Part shown: positions 28,469-37,595 of the stretch, piece after piece | Numbering within the stretch: position 1 is the stretch's first letter | Layout: each line of letters begins with the position of its first letter | NCBI RefSeq assembly: GCF_900103085.1 | Contig: NZ_FMWR01000008.1 | Coordinates: 62,001-126,000 of the forward strand | Direction of reading: 5' to 3' | DNA from: Gilliamella mensalis | GTDB taxonomy: Bacteria > Pseudomonadota > Gammaproteobacteria > Enterobacterales > Orbaceae | Length of the DNA: 64,000 nucleotides | Position numbers and translations under genes: made by a program | The notes under the pieces: generated by a model | Seen by the model: only the letters and a program-made list of their open reading frames with translations | What the model was told of the DNA's origin: nothing | The model's database searches: none

Positions 28469-29815
28469 TTATTTTATCGTCACTAAAGTGCTCACTTCTT
28501 TACCTAACATATTGTTTAGATAAACTAAATCGTTAGCAGTTAAGGTTCCTACTGCATATTTTAATTGGAGTAAGCTAGTTAGATAATTATATTTTGCATC
28601 TGATAAATTTCGTTTAGAACTGTAAAGCTGAGTTGTTGCATTTAATACGTCAACAATTGTTCGTGTTCCAACTTGATAACCAGAATTAGTTGCTTCGAAT
28701 GAACTTTGTGCTGAAACTACCGCTTGTTGATAAGCTTTGATTGCACTAATTGATGATGAAATATTGTTGTATGATGAACGTACTTGATTAATCACACCAC
28801 GATTGGTGCTTTCTAATTTTTCGCTGAAGCTTACATAATTTTGTTGTGCTTGTTCAACTTTAGACATTGTTGCGCCACCCGAAAAGATAGGTAGGTTTAC
28901 ACTGACACCAACATAGTTATTTCCTGAATAAGATTTACCACCATGTGCACCAGCCGCTACATTATTACCATATCTTTCAGTTTTATTTAAATTAGTTGAT
29001 GCATCTAAACTTGCTATTGGTAAATGACCGGCTTGTGATAGTTTGATCTGTTGACGTGCAATGTCTTGATTTAATTTCATTGTTAATAAATTAAGATTAG
29101 ACGTTTCAGATTGTTTTAACAGTGTGCTGATTTGTGCTGGGGACTCTGTTTTAAATGTATCGGTGTTAACACTTGCCAAACTTGAATAAAAACGACCACT
29201 TACTTGGCGTAAATCTTCAATTGCATTATTTAGCTCATTTAATGCGTTGACTTGTTGTGCAACCGTTAGGTCGTAATTTGCTTGGGCATTTTGTACATCA
29301 GTAATGGCAACTAAACCAACTTGGTGTTGTTGACTCGTTTGTTCTAACTGACGGCCAATGGCTTTTTTCTGGGCATCAATAAAACTTAATGCATCAAGTG
29401 CTTTTAATACATTAAAATAAGCCACTGAAGTATTTAAGATTAATGTTTGACCTTGGTATTGATAGGCAATATCGGCAACACTTGCTTGTTTTTTAGTAAT
29501 ATCTAAGGCTTTCCAATTTGAGAAATTAAAAATGCTTTGAGATACTGCAATTTGGTATAAATTGCCACTTTTGGATTTTACACCACTGATATCACGTCGA
29601 CCATGAGTTACACCATAAGAAGCACTTAAACCAACTTGCGGTAGTAAACTCGCTCGAGAACCTGAAATTGCCGCGTATGCTTTATTTTTTTCAGCTAATG
29701 AACTGCGTAGATCAGGGTTAGTTTCTTTTGCTTGTTCATAGACTTGAATCAAATTTTCAGCAAATACAGATTGGCTTAATGCTAAGCCAATTAAAAAGGT
29801 TAAAGTTTTTTTCAT
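28469..29815 (-). CDS. tolC: outer-membrane efflux channel TolC
   Basis: Trimeric outer-membrane/periplasmic duct for multidrug efflux and type I secretion. The signal peptide is MKKTLTFLIGLALSQSVFA, with mature ENLIQVYEQAKETNPDLRSS as in TolC. The 448 residues are slightly shorter than the E. coli protein (493), mainly at the C-terminal tail. The two internal repeats of the outer membrane efflux protein domain are evident (about 20-205 and 230-430; QNAQANYDLTVAQ, YQVGTRTIVDVLNATTQLYS). It is divergent from nudF, as in E. coli. Matching pumps are not next to it; an MFS exporter and an ABC exporter occur elsewhere in the window. Confidence 0.94.
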   Translation of the reverse strand: MKKTLTFLIGLALSQSVFAENLIQVYEQAKETNPDLRSSLAEKNKAYAAISGSRASLLPQVGLSASYGVTHGRRDISGVKSKSGNLYQIAVSQSIFNFSNWKALDITKKQASVADIAYQYQGQTLILNTSVAYFNVLKALDALSFIDAQKKAIGRQLEQTSQQHQVGLVAITDVQNAQANYDLTVAQQVNALNELNNAIEDLRQVSGRFYSSLASVNTDTFKTESPAQISTLLKQSETSNLNLLTMKLNQDIARQQIKLSQAGHLPIASLDASTNLNKTERYGNNVAAGAHGGKSYSGNNYVGVSVNLPIFSGGATMSKVEQAQQNYVSFSEKLESTNRGVINQVRSSYNNISSSISAIKAYQQAVVSAQSSFEATNSGYQVGTRTIVDVLNATTQLYSSKRNLSDAKYNYLTSLLQLKYAVGTLTANDLVYLNNMLGKEVSTLVTIK

Positions 29816-29954
29816 TAATCTTCTCTTTAAAAATCATTAAAATATAGTAGTATTTTTAATGGCATAATTTTAACAGATTATTAGTATATAGTAAGCATAG
29901 TTTGTATGTCATTCGCACTTTTTATTAAAATTAAGTTTAACATCGAGATCTTAT

Positions 29955-30584
29955 ATGAAAATGAAAAATAATCCGGTACATTTTGACAAAAACGATGTGT
30001 TTAATCTAACTAAACGAATTTTGTATAAAGGTTTTTTTTCTTTATTTGAATATCGTTTTCAATATCGTAAATTTGATGGTTCAATAAGCGAGGTTGTAAC
30101 TCGTGAAATTTTAGAACGTAGTCATGCAGTTGTGCTTTTAGCATATGATGCAAAACGTGATGAAGTTGTGCTAATTGAACAAATTCGGATTGCCTCTATT
30201 GAAACCCAAGAGAGTCCTTGGATGTTAGAGCTTATTGCAGGCATGATGGATCATGAAAATGAATCATTTGAAGAAGTGGCAAAACGTGAAGCAATAGAAG
30301 AAGCTGGAGTTGTTATTGGTCGATGTAAACCTATCATCAGTTATTTAGCATCGCCCGGTGGTATAACTGAACAATTGCATATTTTGGTGGGTGAAGTCGA
30401 TTCATCAACAGCTAAAGGTATTCATGGGCTTGCTGAAGAAAACGAAGATATTAAAGTTCATGTTGTCAGTCGTAATCAAGCTTATCAATGGGTCAAAGAT
30501 GGAGTAATTAACAATGCTGCATCAATTATTGCGCTACAATGGTTAGAACTTAATCATCAGTTATTAAAAAAAGAGTGGGAATAA
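29955..30584 (+). CDS. nudF: ADP-ribose pyrophosphatase NudF
   Basis: Nudix hydrolase splitting ADP-ribose to AMP and ribose-5-phosphate. The Nudix box begins GMMDHENESFEEVAKREAIE and continues EAGV, fitting GX5EX7REUXEEXGU. The 209 residues equal the E. coli enzyme. Other matching blocks are YRGFFSL-like YKGFFSLFEYRFQYR, EVVLIEQIRIASIETQESPW and GIHGLAEENEDIKVHVVSR. The order tolC (divergent), nudF, cpdA is that of E. coli, except that yqiB is missing between nudF and cpdA. Confidence 0.95.
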   Translation: MKMKNNPVHFDKNDVFNLTKRILYKGFFSLFEYRFQYRKFDGSISEVVTREILERSHAVVLLAYDAKRDEVVLIEQIRIASIETQESPWMLELIAGMMDHENESFEEVAKREAIEEAGVVIGRCKPIISYLASPGGITEQLHILVGEVDSSTAKGIHGLAEENEDIKVHVVSRNQAYQWVKDGVINNAASIIALQWLELNHQLLKKEWE

Positions 30585-30618
30585 CTTTTTAGTATTCATA
30601 TTTAATTATTTCTTTCAT

Positions 30619-30644
30619 AAAAGTGTGATCTATTTTACACTTTT
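30619..30644. promoter_or_regulatory. CRP-like palindrome between nudF and cpdA
   Basis: AAAAGTGT and ACACTTTT are perfect inverted 8-mers separated by 10 bp. Within them TGTGA-TCTATT-TTACA fits the CRP consensus with one mismatch. It lies about 110 bp before the cpdA start and 35 bp after the nudF stop. The same hairpin, followed by TTGTAT, could instead be a weak nudF terminator. Confidence 0.45.
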
Positions 30645-30752
30645 GTATAACGCTAAGATTTACAATAAAAATTGTGTTTCCTGTCACAATGTCTATTTTG
30701 TTGTTGATATTATTAACCATAATTATAGATTGATAAATAATTGGGGTGAATT

Positions 30753-31583
30753 TTGAGGTCATTGTTAAAACTTCCAATTCGTAATAAAAATTGCGGTAAA
30801 ATATTGCATATAACTGATACTCATCTTTTTTCTGATGACGATGGTTCATTGCTTGGTATTAATTCCAATGCAAGTTTTTTAGCAGTTATCAATGAAATTG
30901 GACGTAATAATAAGCAGTTTGATTTGATTGTGGCAACCGGTGACTTTGTGCAAGATGGTTCTAAAAAAGCTTATGCTCGTTTTGCCGAGCAAATTAACAA
31001 GTTTAATATGCCTTGTGTGTGGTTGGCTGGTAACCATGATAATTATACGGGTATGCAAGATGTGTTTGCAACTTATCAACTGGCCGATAATAAAATAGTG
31101 CAGTTAGGGGATAACTGGCTGATTGTTTTATTAAATAGCCAAGTTGTTGGTCAAGCATATGGTTTTTTACCTGAATCTGAACTTGAATTTTTACATAATG
31201 CTTTAACTGAGCATTATGATCGAAATACATTAGTTTTTTTACACCACCATCCAATTAATTCTGGTTGTCATTGGTTAGATCACCATATTTTAAAAAATAG
31301 TGATCAATTAGAACAAATTATTCAAAAACATTCTAATGTAAAAGGGATTGGTTGGGGACACATTCATCAAAAACAAGATTATGTTTGGCATCATTGTAAT
31401 GCGTTTTCAACCCCTTCAACGTGTTTTCAATTTAAGCCTGAATGTTATGATTTTCAAGTATCAAGTGACGATGCGCCTGGTTGGCGAGAAATTACGCTTA
31501 ATACTGATGGTTCTATCGAGAGCGAGGTTTATCGTTTAGCGGATAATCAGTTTTTACCCGATGTTTCTCAAAGCGGTTATTAA
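30753..31583 (+). CDS. cpdA: 3',5'-cyclic AMP phosphodiesterase CpdA
   Basis: Class III metallophosphoesterase that hydrolyses cAMP and so tunes CRP activity. The metal motifs are in order: ITDTHLF (DxH), VATGDFVQDGSKKAY (GD), WLAGNHDN (GNHD), FLHHHPINSGCHWLD and GWGHIHQ (GHxH). The 276 residues match E. coli (275). The family N-terminus (xRSLLKLP) starts at a TTG codon at 30753, preceded by GGGGTGA; no ATG fits. The C-terminus LADNQFLPDVSQSGY matches the E. coli one. A CRP-like palindrome lies upstream. Confidence 0.94.
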   Translation: MRSLLKLPIRNKNCGKILHITDTHLFSDDDGSLLGINSNASFLAVINEIGRNNKQFDLIVATGDFVQDGSKKAYARFAEQINKFNMPCVWLAGNHDNYTGMQDVFATYQLADNKIVQLGDNWLIVLLNSQVVGQAYGFLPESELEFLHNALTEHYDRNTLVFLHHHPINSGCHWLDHHILKNSDQLEQIIQKHSNVKGIGWGHIHQKQDYVWHHCNAFSTPSTCFQFKPECYDFQVSSDDAPGWREITLNTDGSIESEVYRLADNQFLPDVSQSGY

Positions 31584-31625
31584 CAGACAGTAATAATCAG
31601 TCCGTTCTCAAATCTAACTTAAAAA

Positions 31626-33089
31626 TTATAGCAAAGGTGCAAAACAGTAGAACAGTCGTTCGACAACACGTTGCCAAATTGGGCGTTGATTCCATTTTTC
31701 AGTATTTATTTTATCTGAATTAGATAAATATTTTTCTAAGAGCGTTGATAGTGATTTAGCAAATTCTGCATCATCAATTACCGTTGTAATCTCAAAATTA
31801 AGCCATAAGCTGCGCATATCTAAATTAACAGTGCCAACAAGACTGAGTTGGTTATCAATTAAAACACTTTTGGTATGTAATAAGTTATCATTAAATTGAT
31901 AGAGTTTTACGCCACCATTTAATAACTCAGAAAAGAAAGCTCGGCTTGCCCATTTTACCATTAGTGAGTCAATATTTTTGGGCATGATGATGATGACTTC
32001 GACACCTCGTTGAGCTGCGGTACATACAGCATGTAAAATATCATCAGTTGGTACTAAATAAGGTGTAGTAAAAATAATTTGTTGTTGTGCTGAATAAATT
32101 GCAGTTAATAACACTTGGTGGATCATGTTTTCCATATAACCGGGACCCGATGCGATTAATTGCATAATGTGTTTTTTATCTTCTGGTGGTTCGGCAAAAT
32201 CAGTAATTTGTGGTAGGGCTAGATATTTACCTGTTTCTAGCGCCCAATCACAGGCATATATCGCACCCATGAGTGTTGTAACCGGTCCATTCATTCTGAC
32301 CATAATATCAACCCATTTACCAACATGTTTATTTTGTTTGAAAAAACGTGGATCGACAATATTCATACTACCAGTATAAGAGATATAGTTATCAATAATA
32401 GCTACTTTACGGTGTTGACGTAAATCCAGTCGCCTAAACATAAATCGAAGCAAGTTGACTTGTAACGCTTCGACAATGATTATGCCCGCATCACGCATTC
32501 TTTTACTGGCATTAGTTTTAATAAAGTGTCTGCTACCGGCAGAGTCAACCATTAATCGGCAAGTTACCCCTCGCTGTGTTGCTTGAATGAGTGCTTGCTC
32601 GACTTCGTCTGCCCGACCACCTTCATTCCAGATATAAAATACCATTTCAATATTTGACGTTGCTCCATTGATATCATCAATTAAGCGGTCGAAAATGACA
32701 TTTGTTTCACTCAATAGCTCAATATGATTACCGTTAATTCCATCAAGCCCTGTTTGGTGTTTACAAAGCTGGAAAATTGGCTTGCTAACTTGGCTTACGT
32801 TTTTAGTGAAGATATCTGGAAATTCACTTAATCGGTTAATAAATTTGGAAATTGTTGGGCGCATTTTTTGCGCTCGTTTAGCGCGTTGCTGACCTAAGTG
32901 CGCTTCGCCCAGAGCAAAATAAAGAAACACACCAACAAGCGGTAAGATATAAATGACTAACATCCATGCAATAACATAAGTGGTTGGTCTTCGTTTGAAG
33001 ATAATGCGTAATGTTGTTGAAACAATGATCAGCCAATAAGCAAGGAAGATCAAAGTACTTATTAATGCATGAAATGAGGTAAATTGCAT
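31626..33089 (-). CDS. clsA: cardiolipin synthase ClsA
   Basis: Inner-membrane phospholipase D-family enzyme condensing two phosphatidylglycerols to cardiolipin. Two N-terminal membrane helices (about 8-28 and 38-60), then two HKD motifs: RQHRKVAIIDNYISYTGSMN and LLHTKSVLIDNQLSLVGTVN. The 487 residues match ClsA (486), and the C-terminus WQRVVERLFYCFAPLL is nearly that of E. coli. It ends the minus-strand run yciB-yciA-clsA; the gap to yciA is only 6 bp, so the three are likely one operon. Confidence 0.95.
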   Translation of the reverse strand: MQFTSFHALISTLIFLAYWLIIVSTTLRIIFKRRPTTYVIAWMLVIYILPLVGVFLYFALGEAHLGQQRAKRAQKMRPTISKFINRLSEFPDIFTKNVSQVSKPIFQLCKHQTGLDGINGNHIELLSETNVIFDRLIDDINGATSNIEMVFYIWNEGGRADEVEQALIQATQRGVTCRLMVDSAGSRHFIKTNASKRMRDAGIIIVEALQVNLLRFMFRRLDLRQHRKVAIIDNYISYTGSMNIVDPRFFKQNKHVGKWVDIMVRMNGPVTTLMGAIYACDWALETGKYLALPQITDFAEPPEDKKHIMQLIASGPGYMENMIHQVLLTAIYSAQQQIIFTTPYLVPTDDILHAVCTAAQRGVEVIIIMPKNIDSLMVKWASRAFFSELLNGGVKLYQFNDNLLHTKSVLIDNQLSLVGTVNLDMRSLWLNFEITTVIDDAEFAKSLSTLLEKYLSNSDKINTEKWNQRPIWQRVVERLFYCFAPLL

Positions 33090-33095
33090 AGTTAA

Positions 33096-33551
33096 TTAGC
33101 TATTAGTTAGGTTCAATTTAGCAATTGGATCTTTAGTACAATCATAATGTTGAAAAATCTCAGGTAATGGTTTGGGGTTATTATGTTTATCTACTGAAAC
33201 ATAAGTGAAAACAGCATCTGTTATGCAAAAACGTTGTGTATTGTCTGATGTATCAATGACTTTTTTAACCCAAACTTCAATACCAATTGTGATCGATGTT
33301 TTTCCAGTTTTGATACAATGAGCATAACAACAAACAACATCACCGACCATTGCTGGTTTGTAAAATGTAATGCTACTAGCATTTACTGTTACAACTCGAT
33401 TTCTCGCGATCTCTTTTGATAAAATACCGCCAGCAAGATCCATTTGAGACATGATCCACCCACCAAAAATGTGTCCGTGAGGATTGGTATCAGCCGGCAT
33501 GGCAAGCGTTCTAAGCACTAATTGACCTTTAGGGGTTGTATCTTGTGTCAT
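33096..33551 (-). CDS. yciA: acyl-CoA thioesterase YciA
   Basis: Hot-dog-fold thioesterase acting on many acyl-CoAs. Diagnostic stretches are LRTLAMPADTNPHGHIFGGW, MSQMDLAGGILSKEIA, VGDVVCCYAHCIKTGKTS and IEVWVKKV. The ATG at 33551 (MTQDTTPKGQLVLRT) has GGAG 9 bp before it and matches the usual N-terminus; an in-frame ATG at 33566 is less likely. At about 151 residues it is roughly 20 longer than E. coli YciA, from a C-terminal tail after PLPEIF. It is packed between yciB (27 bp) and clsA (6 bp). Confidence 0.93.
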   Translation of the reverse strand: MTQDTTPKGQLVLRTLAMPADTNPHGHIFGGWIMSQMDLAGGILSKEIARNRVVTVNASSITFYKPAMVGDVVCCYAHCIKTGKTSITIGIEVWVKKVIDTSDNTQRFCITDAVFTYVSVDKHNNPKPLPEIFQHYDCTKDPIAKLNLTNS

Positions 33552-33578
33552 TCTGAAATACTCCATTTGTACTATTTA

Positions 33579-34121
33579 TTATTTGCTGTCTATATCTTTA
33601 TTCATATTTTTGTAAATATAGATACCTGATATTAACGATAATAGTAACGATGCACCAGGTAAAATAAATACTTTAAATATCCAAAAGAAATCATCAGTAG
33701 TGTAATAGGTTGCACCTAAACTAATGGCGCCACACAATATAAAAAAGAATATCCATAATAAATTGAGTTTATTCCAAATAGCGGTATCGAGCTGTATTTC
33801 TTTGCCAAGCATTTTTTGAAGTAGATTTTTTTTAAAAATAAATTGGCTAACTAATAAGGCTGTGGCAAATAAAAAATTAATAATAGTGACTTTCCATTTG
33901 ATTATATTCGGGTCACGCAAATAGAGTGTAAATCCACTAAAAATCATCACCATTAGATAAGAAATCAGCTCTACTTTATCTATTTTTCTATATAGAATAA
34001 GAATGAGAAGAAAGCATACTGTTGCCGCGATCATTAATGCTTGAACGCCAACAAAGACATCATACATGGTTAGAAAAATAAAAAAGCATATAAGCGGAAT
34101 AAAGTTTAAAAGTTGTTTCAT
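33579..34121 (-). CDS. yciB: intracellular septation protein A (YciB/IspZ)
   Basis: Polytopic inner-membrane protein of 180 residues, the family length. It begins MKQLLNFIPLICFFIFLTMY, and has LYLRDPNIIKWKVTIINFLF and the block KKNLLQKMLGKEIQLDTAIW, which are characteristic of YciB. Five to six membrane helices are visible. It has been linked to cell-envelope integrity and septation in E. coli and Shigella; the exact role is not settled. First gene of a yciB-yciA-clsA run. Confidence 0.92.
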   Translation of the reverse strand: MKQLLNFIPLICFFIFLTMYDVFVGVQALMIAATVCFLLILILYRKIDKVELISYLMVMIFSGFTLYLRDPNIIKWKVTIINFLFATALLVSQFIFKKNLLQKMLGKEIQLDTAIWNKLNLLWIFFFILCGAISLGATYYTTDDFFWIFKVFILPGASLLLSLISGIYIYKNMNKDIDSK

Positions 34122-34164
34122 TTAATTATTAACCTAGTACAAAAGATGAGTTGGTATATTGTAA

Positions 34165-34195
34165 ATAAGTAAAAAGCCTATTGGAATAGGCTTAT
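34165..34195 (-). terminator. terminator of fur
   Basis: On the minus strand AAGCCTA-TTCCAA-TAGGCTT is followed by TTTACTTATTT. The 5' arm overlaps the fur stop codon (34192-34194), so termination is immediate. Confidence 0.6.
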
Positions 34196-34650
34196 TTTTT
34201 ATGATGAAGTTCTGGATGTTCTTTACAATTACCCGATTGGCAATGTCCATAAAGATATAAACTATGAAAAGTTAATTTAACACCATATTGTTCGGCGATT
34301 TCTTTTTGTCTAGCATTGATAATATCATCTCTAAACTCAAATACCTCGCCGCAATCTAAGCAGATTAAATGGTTGTGATGTTGTTGTGTAGCTAGTTCGA
34401 AAACCGCTTTTCCGCCTTCAAAGTTATGGCGTGTCACAATTCCTGCATCGTCAAATTGATTCAAAACACGATAAACGGTTGCAAGTCCGATTTCTTCGCC
34501 CATATCAAGTAGTTTTTTATAAAGATCTTCTACTGTAATATGTTGACATGAAGGATCGCGTAATAATTCTAAAATCTTTAATCGTGGTAACGTAACCTTT
34601 AAACCAGCGCTTTTGAGCGCCGCATTATTATCATTTTCATGATTTATCAT
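34192..34650 (-). CDS. fur: ferric uptake regulator Fur
   Basis: Fe(II)-responsive repressor, a dimer in the cytosol. The N-terminal winged helix has AGLKVTLPRLKILELLRDP and GLATVYRVLNQFDDAGIV. The metal sites include HHNHLICLDCGEVFEF (CLDC zinc pair) and CQSGNC near the C-terminus. The ATG at 34650 (MINHENDNNAALK) has GGA 7 bp upstream and matches the E. coli start; an upstream ATG at 34662 is possible. It follows fldA on the same strand, as in enterobacteria. No strong Fur box is seen in front of it. Confidence 0.96.
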   Translation of the reverse strand: MINHENDNNAALKSAGLKVTLPRLKILELLRDPSCQHITVEDLYKKLLDMGEEIGLATVYRVLNQFDDAGIVTRHNFEGGKAVFELATQQHHNHLICLDCGEVFEFRDDIINARQKEIAEQYGVKLTFHSLYLYGHCQSGNCKEHPELHHKK

Positions 34651-34728
34651 ATTACTTTCCATTAAGTTATGAACAACTACCTATTATAGGAACTATGTAT
34701 GGTAAATAAAAGAAATCATTTTGATAGA

Positions 34729-35241
34729 TTAAATTTTCATTTCGCTTTTGACTTGACTTACCCACTTATTGATGCGTTCTTCGGTTAATTCGGGTTGACG
34801 ATCTTCGTCAATTGCTAAACCAACAAAATGTGTATCATCCACTAAGCTTTTTGACGCTTCGAAACTATAACCTTCAGTTGACCAGTGCCCAACAATTTTT
34901 GCACCTTTAGGCTCGATAATATCGCGAAGTGTTCCCATAGCATCACAGAAATATTCGGCATAGTCTTCCTGATCGCCACAACCGAAAATAGCTACTGTTT
35001 TGCCACTAAAATCAATTTTTTCTAAATTAGGGAAAAAGTCGTCCCAATCAGCTTGTGATTCGCCATAGTACCAAGTTGGAATACCGAAAAATAAGCAATT
35101 GTATTGTTCAATGTTCTCTTTAGTGGTTTTTGCAATGTCGAAAAGTTCCGCTTTGTCGCTACCCAAAATGAGTTGGATTTGCTTTGCTACATTTTCTGTA
35201 TTGCCAGTATCACTACCAAAAAAAATACCAACTTGTTTCAT
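34729..35241 (-). CDS. fldA: flavodoxin FldA
   Basis: FMN electron carrier feeding anaerobic and biosynthetic enzymes (IspG/H, pyruvate formate-lyase activation, methionine synthase in E. coli). The 170 residues include the phosphate loop GIFFGSDTGNTENVAKQIQ, FGIPTWYYGESQADWDDFFP, and the FMN stretch VAIFGCGDQEDYAEYFCDAMG of long-chain flavodoxins. It lies 66 bp upstream of fur and probably shares its transcript. A good promoter with an extended -10 lies 40 bp before the start. Confidence 0.96.
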   Translation of the reverse strand: MKQVGIFFGSDTGNTENVAKQIQLILGSDKAELFDIAKTTKENIEQYNCLFFGIPTWYYGESQADWDDFFPNLEKIDFSGKTVAIFGCGDQEDYAEYFCDAMGTLRDIIEPKGAKIVGHWSTEGYSFEASKSLVDDTHFVGLAIDEDRQPELTEERINKWVSQVKSEMKI

Positions 35242-35280
35242 ATGTGTCCTTTACTATTTACGATATTAAAATATTTCAGC

Positions 35281-35309
35281 AGTATATCATTGTCACTTAT
35301 TATCATCAA
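35281..35309 (-). promoter_or_regulatory. promoter of fldA
   Basis: On the minus strand TTGATG (35304-35309), a 17-bp spacer and TATACT (35281-35286), with TGA directly before it forming an extended -10. The spacer region GATGATAATAAGTGACAATGAT resembles a degraded Fur box, but the match is weak. Confidence 0.6.
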
Positions 35310-35425
35310 TAATTCTAAGTTATATTGAGCAACATAACATAAGTTATTCTTTGCTATACAATTTATTCATCTTGGATTAGAATTATTGCCTATTTTTCTA
35401 CTAACTTAGGCTGTGGAATTGCTTT

Positions 35426-36595
35426 ATGAATCTGCATGAATATCAATCTAAATGTCTTTTTAAACAATATAATTTACCCGTACCAGAAGGGTACGTTTGT
35501 AACTCAATTGATGAAATACAAGATACATTAGCTCAATTGTCCTTAGGCACAACCTCAGATTCCTGGGTTGCTAAATGTCAGGTTCACGCAGGAGGACGAG
35601 GTAAAGCTGGTGGCGTTATTTGCACTCAAAGTTATGACGAAATAAAGCAATTTGCTGAAAAATGGTTAGGGCAATATCTTGTTACTCATCAAACCACCGA
35701 TAAAGGGCAGCCAGTTAATAAAATTTTGATAGAAAAAGCATCTAATATTCATAAAGAACTTTATTTAGGCGCGGTGGTTGATCGCAGTTCTAAGCGTATT
35801 GTGATTATGGCATCGACAGAAGGTGGCGTTGATATAGAAAGTGTCGCCGAAAAATCACCACACTTAATTTATAAAACTTCACTTGATCCTTTAATCGGTC
35901 CTTGTGCTTACCAAGGCCGCGAACTTGCGTTTAAATTGGGATTAACAGGAAAATTAGTTAATCAGTTTACAAAATTATTTGTTAATTTTGCAAAACTATT
36001 TTTAGATAATGATGTTTCATTAGCGGAAGTCAACCCGTTAGTGATTACTGATTCAGATGAGCTAGTTTGTTTAGATGCAAAAGTTGTTTTAGATGATAAT
36101 GGTCTTTTTAGACACCCACACTTAAATATTCTAAGAGATACAACGCAAGAAGATGAACGTGAGTCAATCGCTGCAAAACAAGGTATTAGCTATGTATCAT
36201 TAAATGGTAATATCGGTTGTATGGTAAATGGCGCAGGTCTTGCGATGGCAACGATGGACATTATTAAACTACATGGTGGAGAACCTGCTAACTTTTTGGA
36301 TGTGGGCGGTGGCACGACGAAAGAGCGTGTTACTGAAGCATTCAAGTTAATATTATCTGATACAAACGTGAAAGCGATTTTGGTTAATATTTTTGGTGGT
36401 ATTGTTCGTTGTGATTTAATTGCCGATGGTGTCATTAGTGCAATTGAAGAAATAGGTCTTACTGTTCCTGTTGTTGTACGTCTTGAAGGTAATAATGCTG
36501 AGCTTGCTCGAGAAATTTTGGCTAAAAGCAAATTAAATGTTATTACTGCAGAAAGTTTAATCGATGCGGCTCAAAAAATCGTTGCTGTTGCCTAA
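35426..36595 (+). CDS. sucC: succinyl-CoA synthetase beta subunit SucC
   Basis: ATP-grasp subunit of the enzyme linking succinyl-CoA to succinate with ATP or GTP. The 389 residues match E. coli (388). Start [20 protein letters not shown], then [25 protein letters not shown] and [20 protein letters not shown] are diagnostic. It is followed by sucD after 27 bp. No sucA, sucB or sdh gene is adjacent, unlike E. coli, so here it may mainly supply succinyl-CoA for biosynthesis or act in a branched TCA pathway (inference). Confidence 0.97.
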   Translation: MNLHEYQSKCLFKQYNLPVPEGYVCNSIDEIQDTLAQLSLGTTSDSWVAKCQVHAGGRGKAGGVICTQSYDEIKQFAEKWLGQYLVTHQTTDKGQPVNKILIEKASNIHKELYLGAVVDRSSKRIVIMASTEGGVDIESVAEKSPHLIYKTSLDPLIGPCAYQGRELAFKLGLTGKLVNQFTKLFVNFAKLFLDNDVSLAEVNPLVITDSDELVCLDAKVVLDDNGLFRHPHLNILRDTTQEDERESIAAKQGISYVSLNGNIGCMVNGAGLAMATMDIIKLHGGEPANFLDVGGGTTKERVTEAFKLILSDTNVKAILVNIFGGIVRCDLIADGVISAIEEIGLTVPVVVRLEGNNAELAREILAKSKLNVITAESLIDAAQKIVAVA

Positions 36596-36622
36596 TAATA
36601 GGACGCGAGGAGAATAGTTATT

Positions 36623-37495
36623 ATGTCAATTTTAGTCAATAAAGAAACCAAAGTTATCTGCCAAGGATTTACGGGAGGTCAAGGAACCTTCCATTCACAG
36701 CAAGCGCTTGCTTACGGTACAAAGTTAGTTGGTGGCGTGACGCCAGGCAAAGGTGGTACAATTCATTTAGGTTTACCGGTTTTTAATACAGTTAAAGAAG
36801 CGGTTGAAGCAACAGGTGCAACAGCAAGTGTTATTTATGTGCCGGCAGCGTTTGGTAAAGATTCTATTTTAGAAGCAATTGATGCGGGGATTAAACTCAT
36901 TGTCTGTATTACTGAAGGTATCCCAACTTTAGATATGTTAGTTGTTAAAGAAAAATTAAGGCTAAATGATGTCGTAATGATTGGACCAAACTGTCCGGGT
37001 ATTATTGTCCCAGATGAATGTAAAATAGGTATTATGCCAGGTCATATTCATCGAGCAGGAAAGGTGGGGATCGTTTCTCGTTCTGGAACACTAACTTATG
37101 AAGCGGTTAAACAAACAACGGATATTGGTTTAGGACAATCAGTGTGTGTTGGCATCGGCGGTGATCCTATTCCTGGTAGCGATTTTATCTCTATTTTAGC
37201 CTTACTTGAGCAAGATCCTAAAACTGAAGTTATTGTGATGATTGGCGAGATTGGTGGTAGCGCCGAAGAAGAAGCTGCTGAATATGTTAAAAAACATGTA
37301 ACTAAGCCTGTGATTGCTTATATCGCCGGTGTTTCTGCCCCAGCAGGAAAACGCATGGGGCATGCCGGTGCGATTATTTCAGGTAATAAAGGCACTGTGG
37401 CGGAAAAATCTAAAGCATTGCAATCGGCGGGCATTACGGTTGTAACAAGCCTTACCGATATTGGCGATGCTGTAAAAAAACAAATGAGAATATAG
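36623..37495 (+). CDS. sucD: succinyl-CoA synthetase alpha subunit SucD
   Basis: CoA-binding and phosphohistidine subunit, 290 residues as usual. It has [15 protein letters not shown] (CoA binding), [30 protein letters not shown]-like [14 protein letters not shown], and the active-site histidine in [23 protein letters not shown] ribosome site precedes the ATG. Its stop lies 5 bp before an FNR box that belongs to the next unit, cydABX. Confidence 0.97.
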   Translation: MSILVNKETKVICQGFTGGQGTFHSQQALAYGTKLVGGVTPGKGGTIHLGLPVFNTVKEAVEATGATASVIYVPAAFGKDSILEAIDAGIKLIVCITEGIPTLDMLVVKEKLRLNDVVMIGPNCPGIIVPDECKIGIMPGHIHRAGKVGIVSRSGTLTYEAVKQTTDIGLGQSVCVGIGGDPIPGSDFISILALLEQDPKTEVIVMIGEIGGSAEEEAAEYVKKHVTKPVIAYIAGVSAPAGKRMGHAGAIISGNKGTVAEKSKALQSAGITVVTSLTDIGDAVKKQMRI

Positions 37496-37500
37496 TTTTT

Positions 37501-37514
37501 TTGATATATATCAA
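37501..37514. promoter_or_regulatory. FNR box in the cydABX promoter
   Basis: TTGAT-ATAT-ATCAA, a perfect match to the FNR consensus TTGAT-N4-ATCAA. Its centre (37507.5) lies about 42 bp before the start site predicted from the TATAAT at 37538-37543, the class II activator position. Confidence 0.75.
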
Positions 37515-37537
37515 TTTTTATTCTATGGTTATCTGTG

Positions 37538-37543
37538 TATAAT
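37538..37543 (+). promoter_or_regulatory. cydABX promoter -10
   Basis: Perfect TATAAT, with no recognisable -35 hexamer (TTTTTA at 17 bp), as expected when an activator bound at 37501-37514 replaces the -35 contact. The predicted start is near 37550, 46 bp before the cydA ATG. Confidence 0.65.
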
Positions 37544-37595
37544 GCTCACCAATAACGTAAAAAATTTGTGAGCATTTAAGATTTAGGGAGCGTTT

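Noticed and set aside
34663-34728. Fur autoregulation site before fur
   Set aside because: Only a TATAAT-like -10 is seen; nothing approaches the 19-bp Fur box. The fldA promoter has only a weak partial match.
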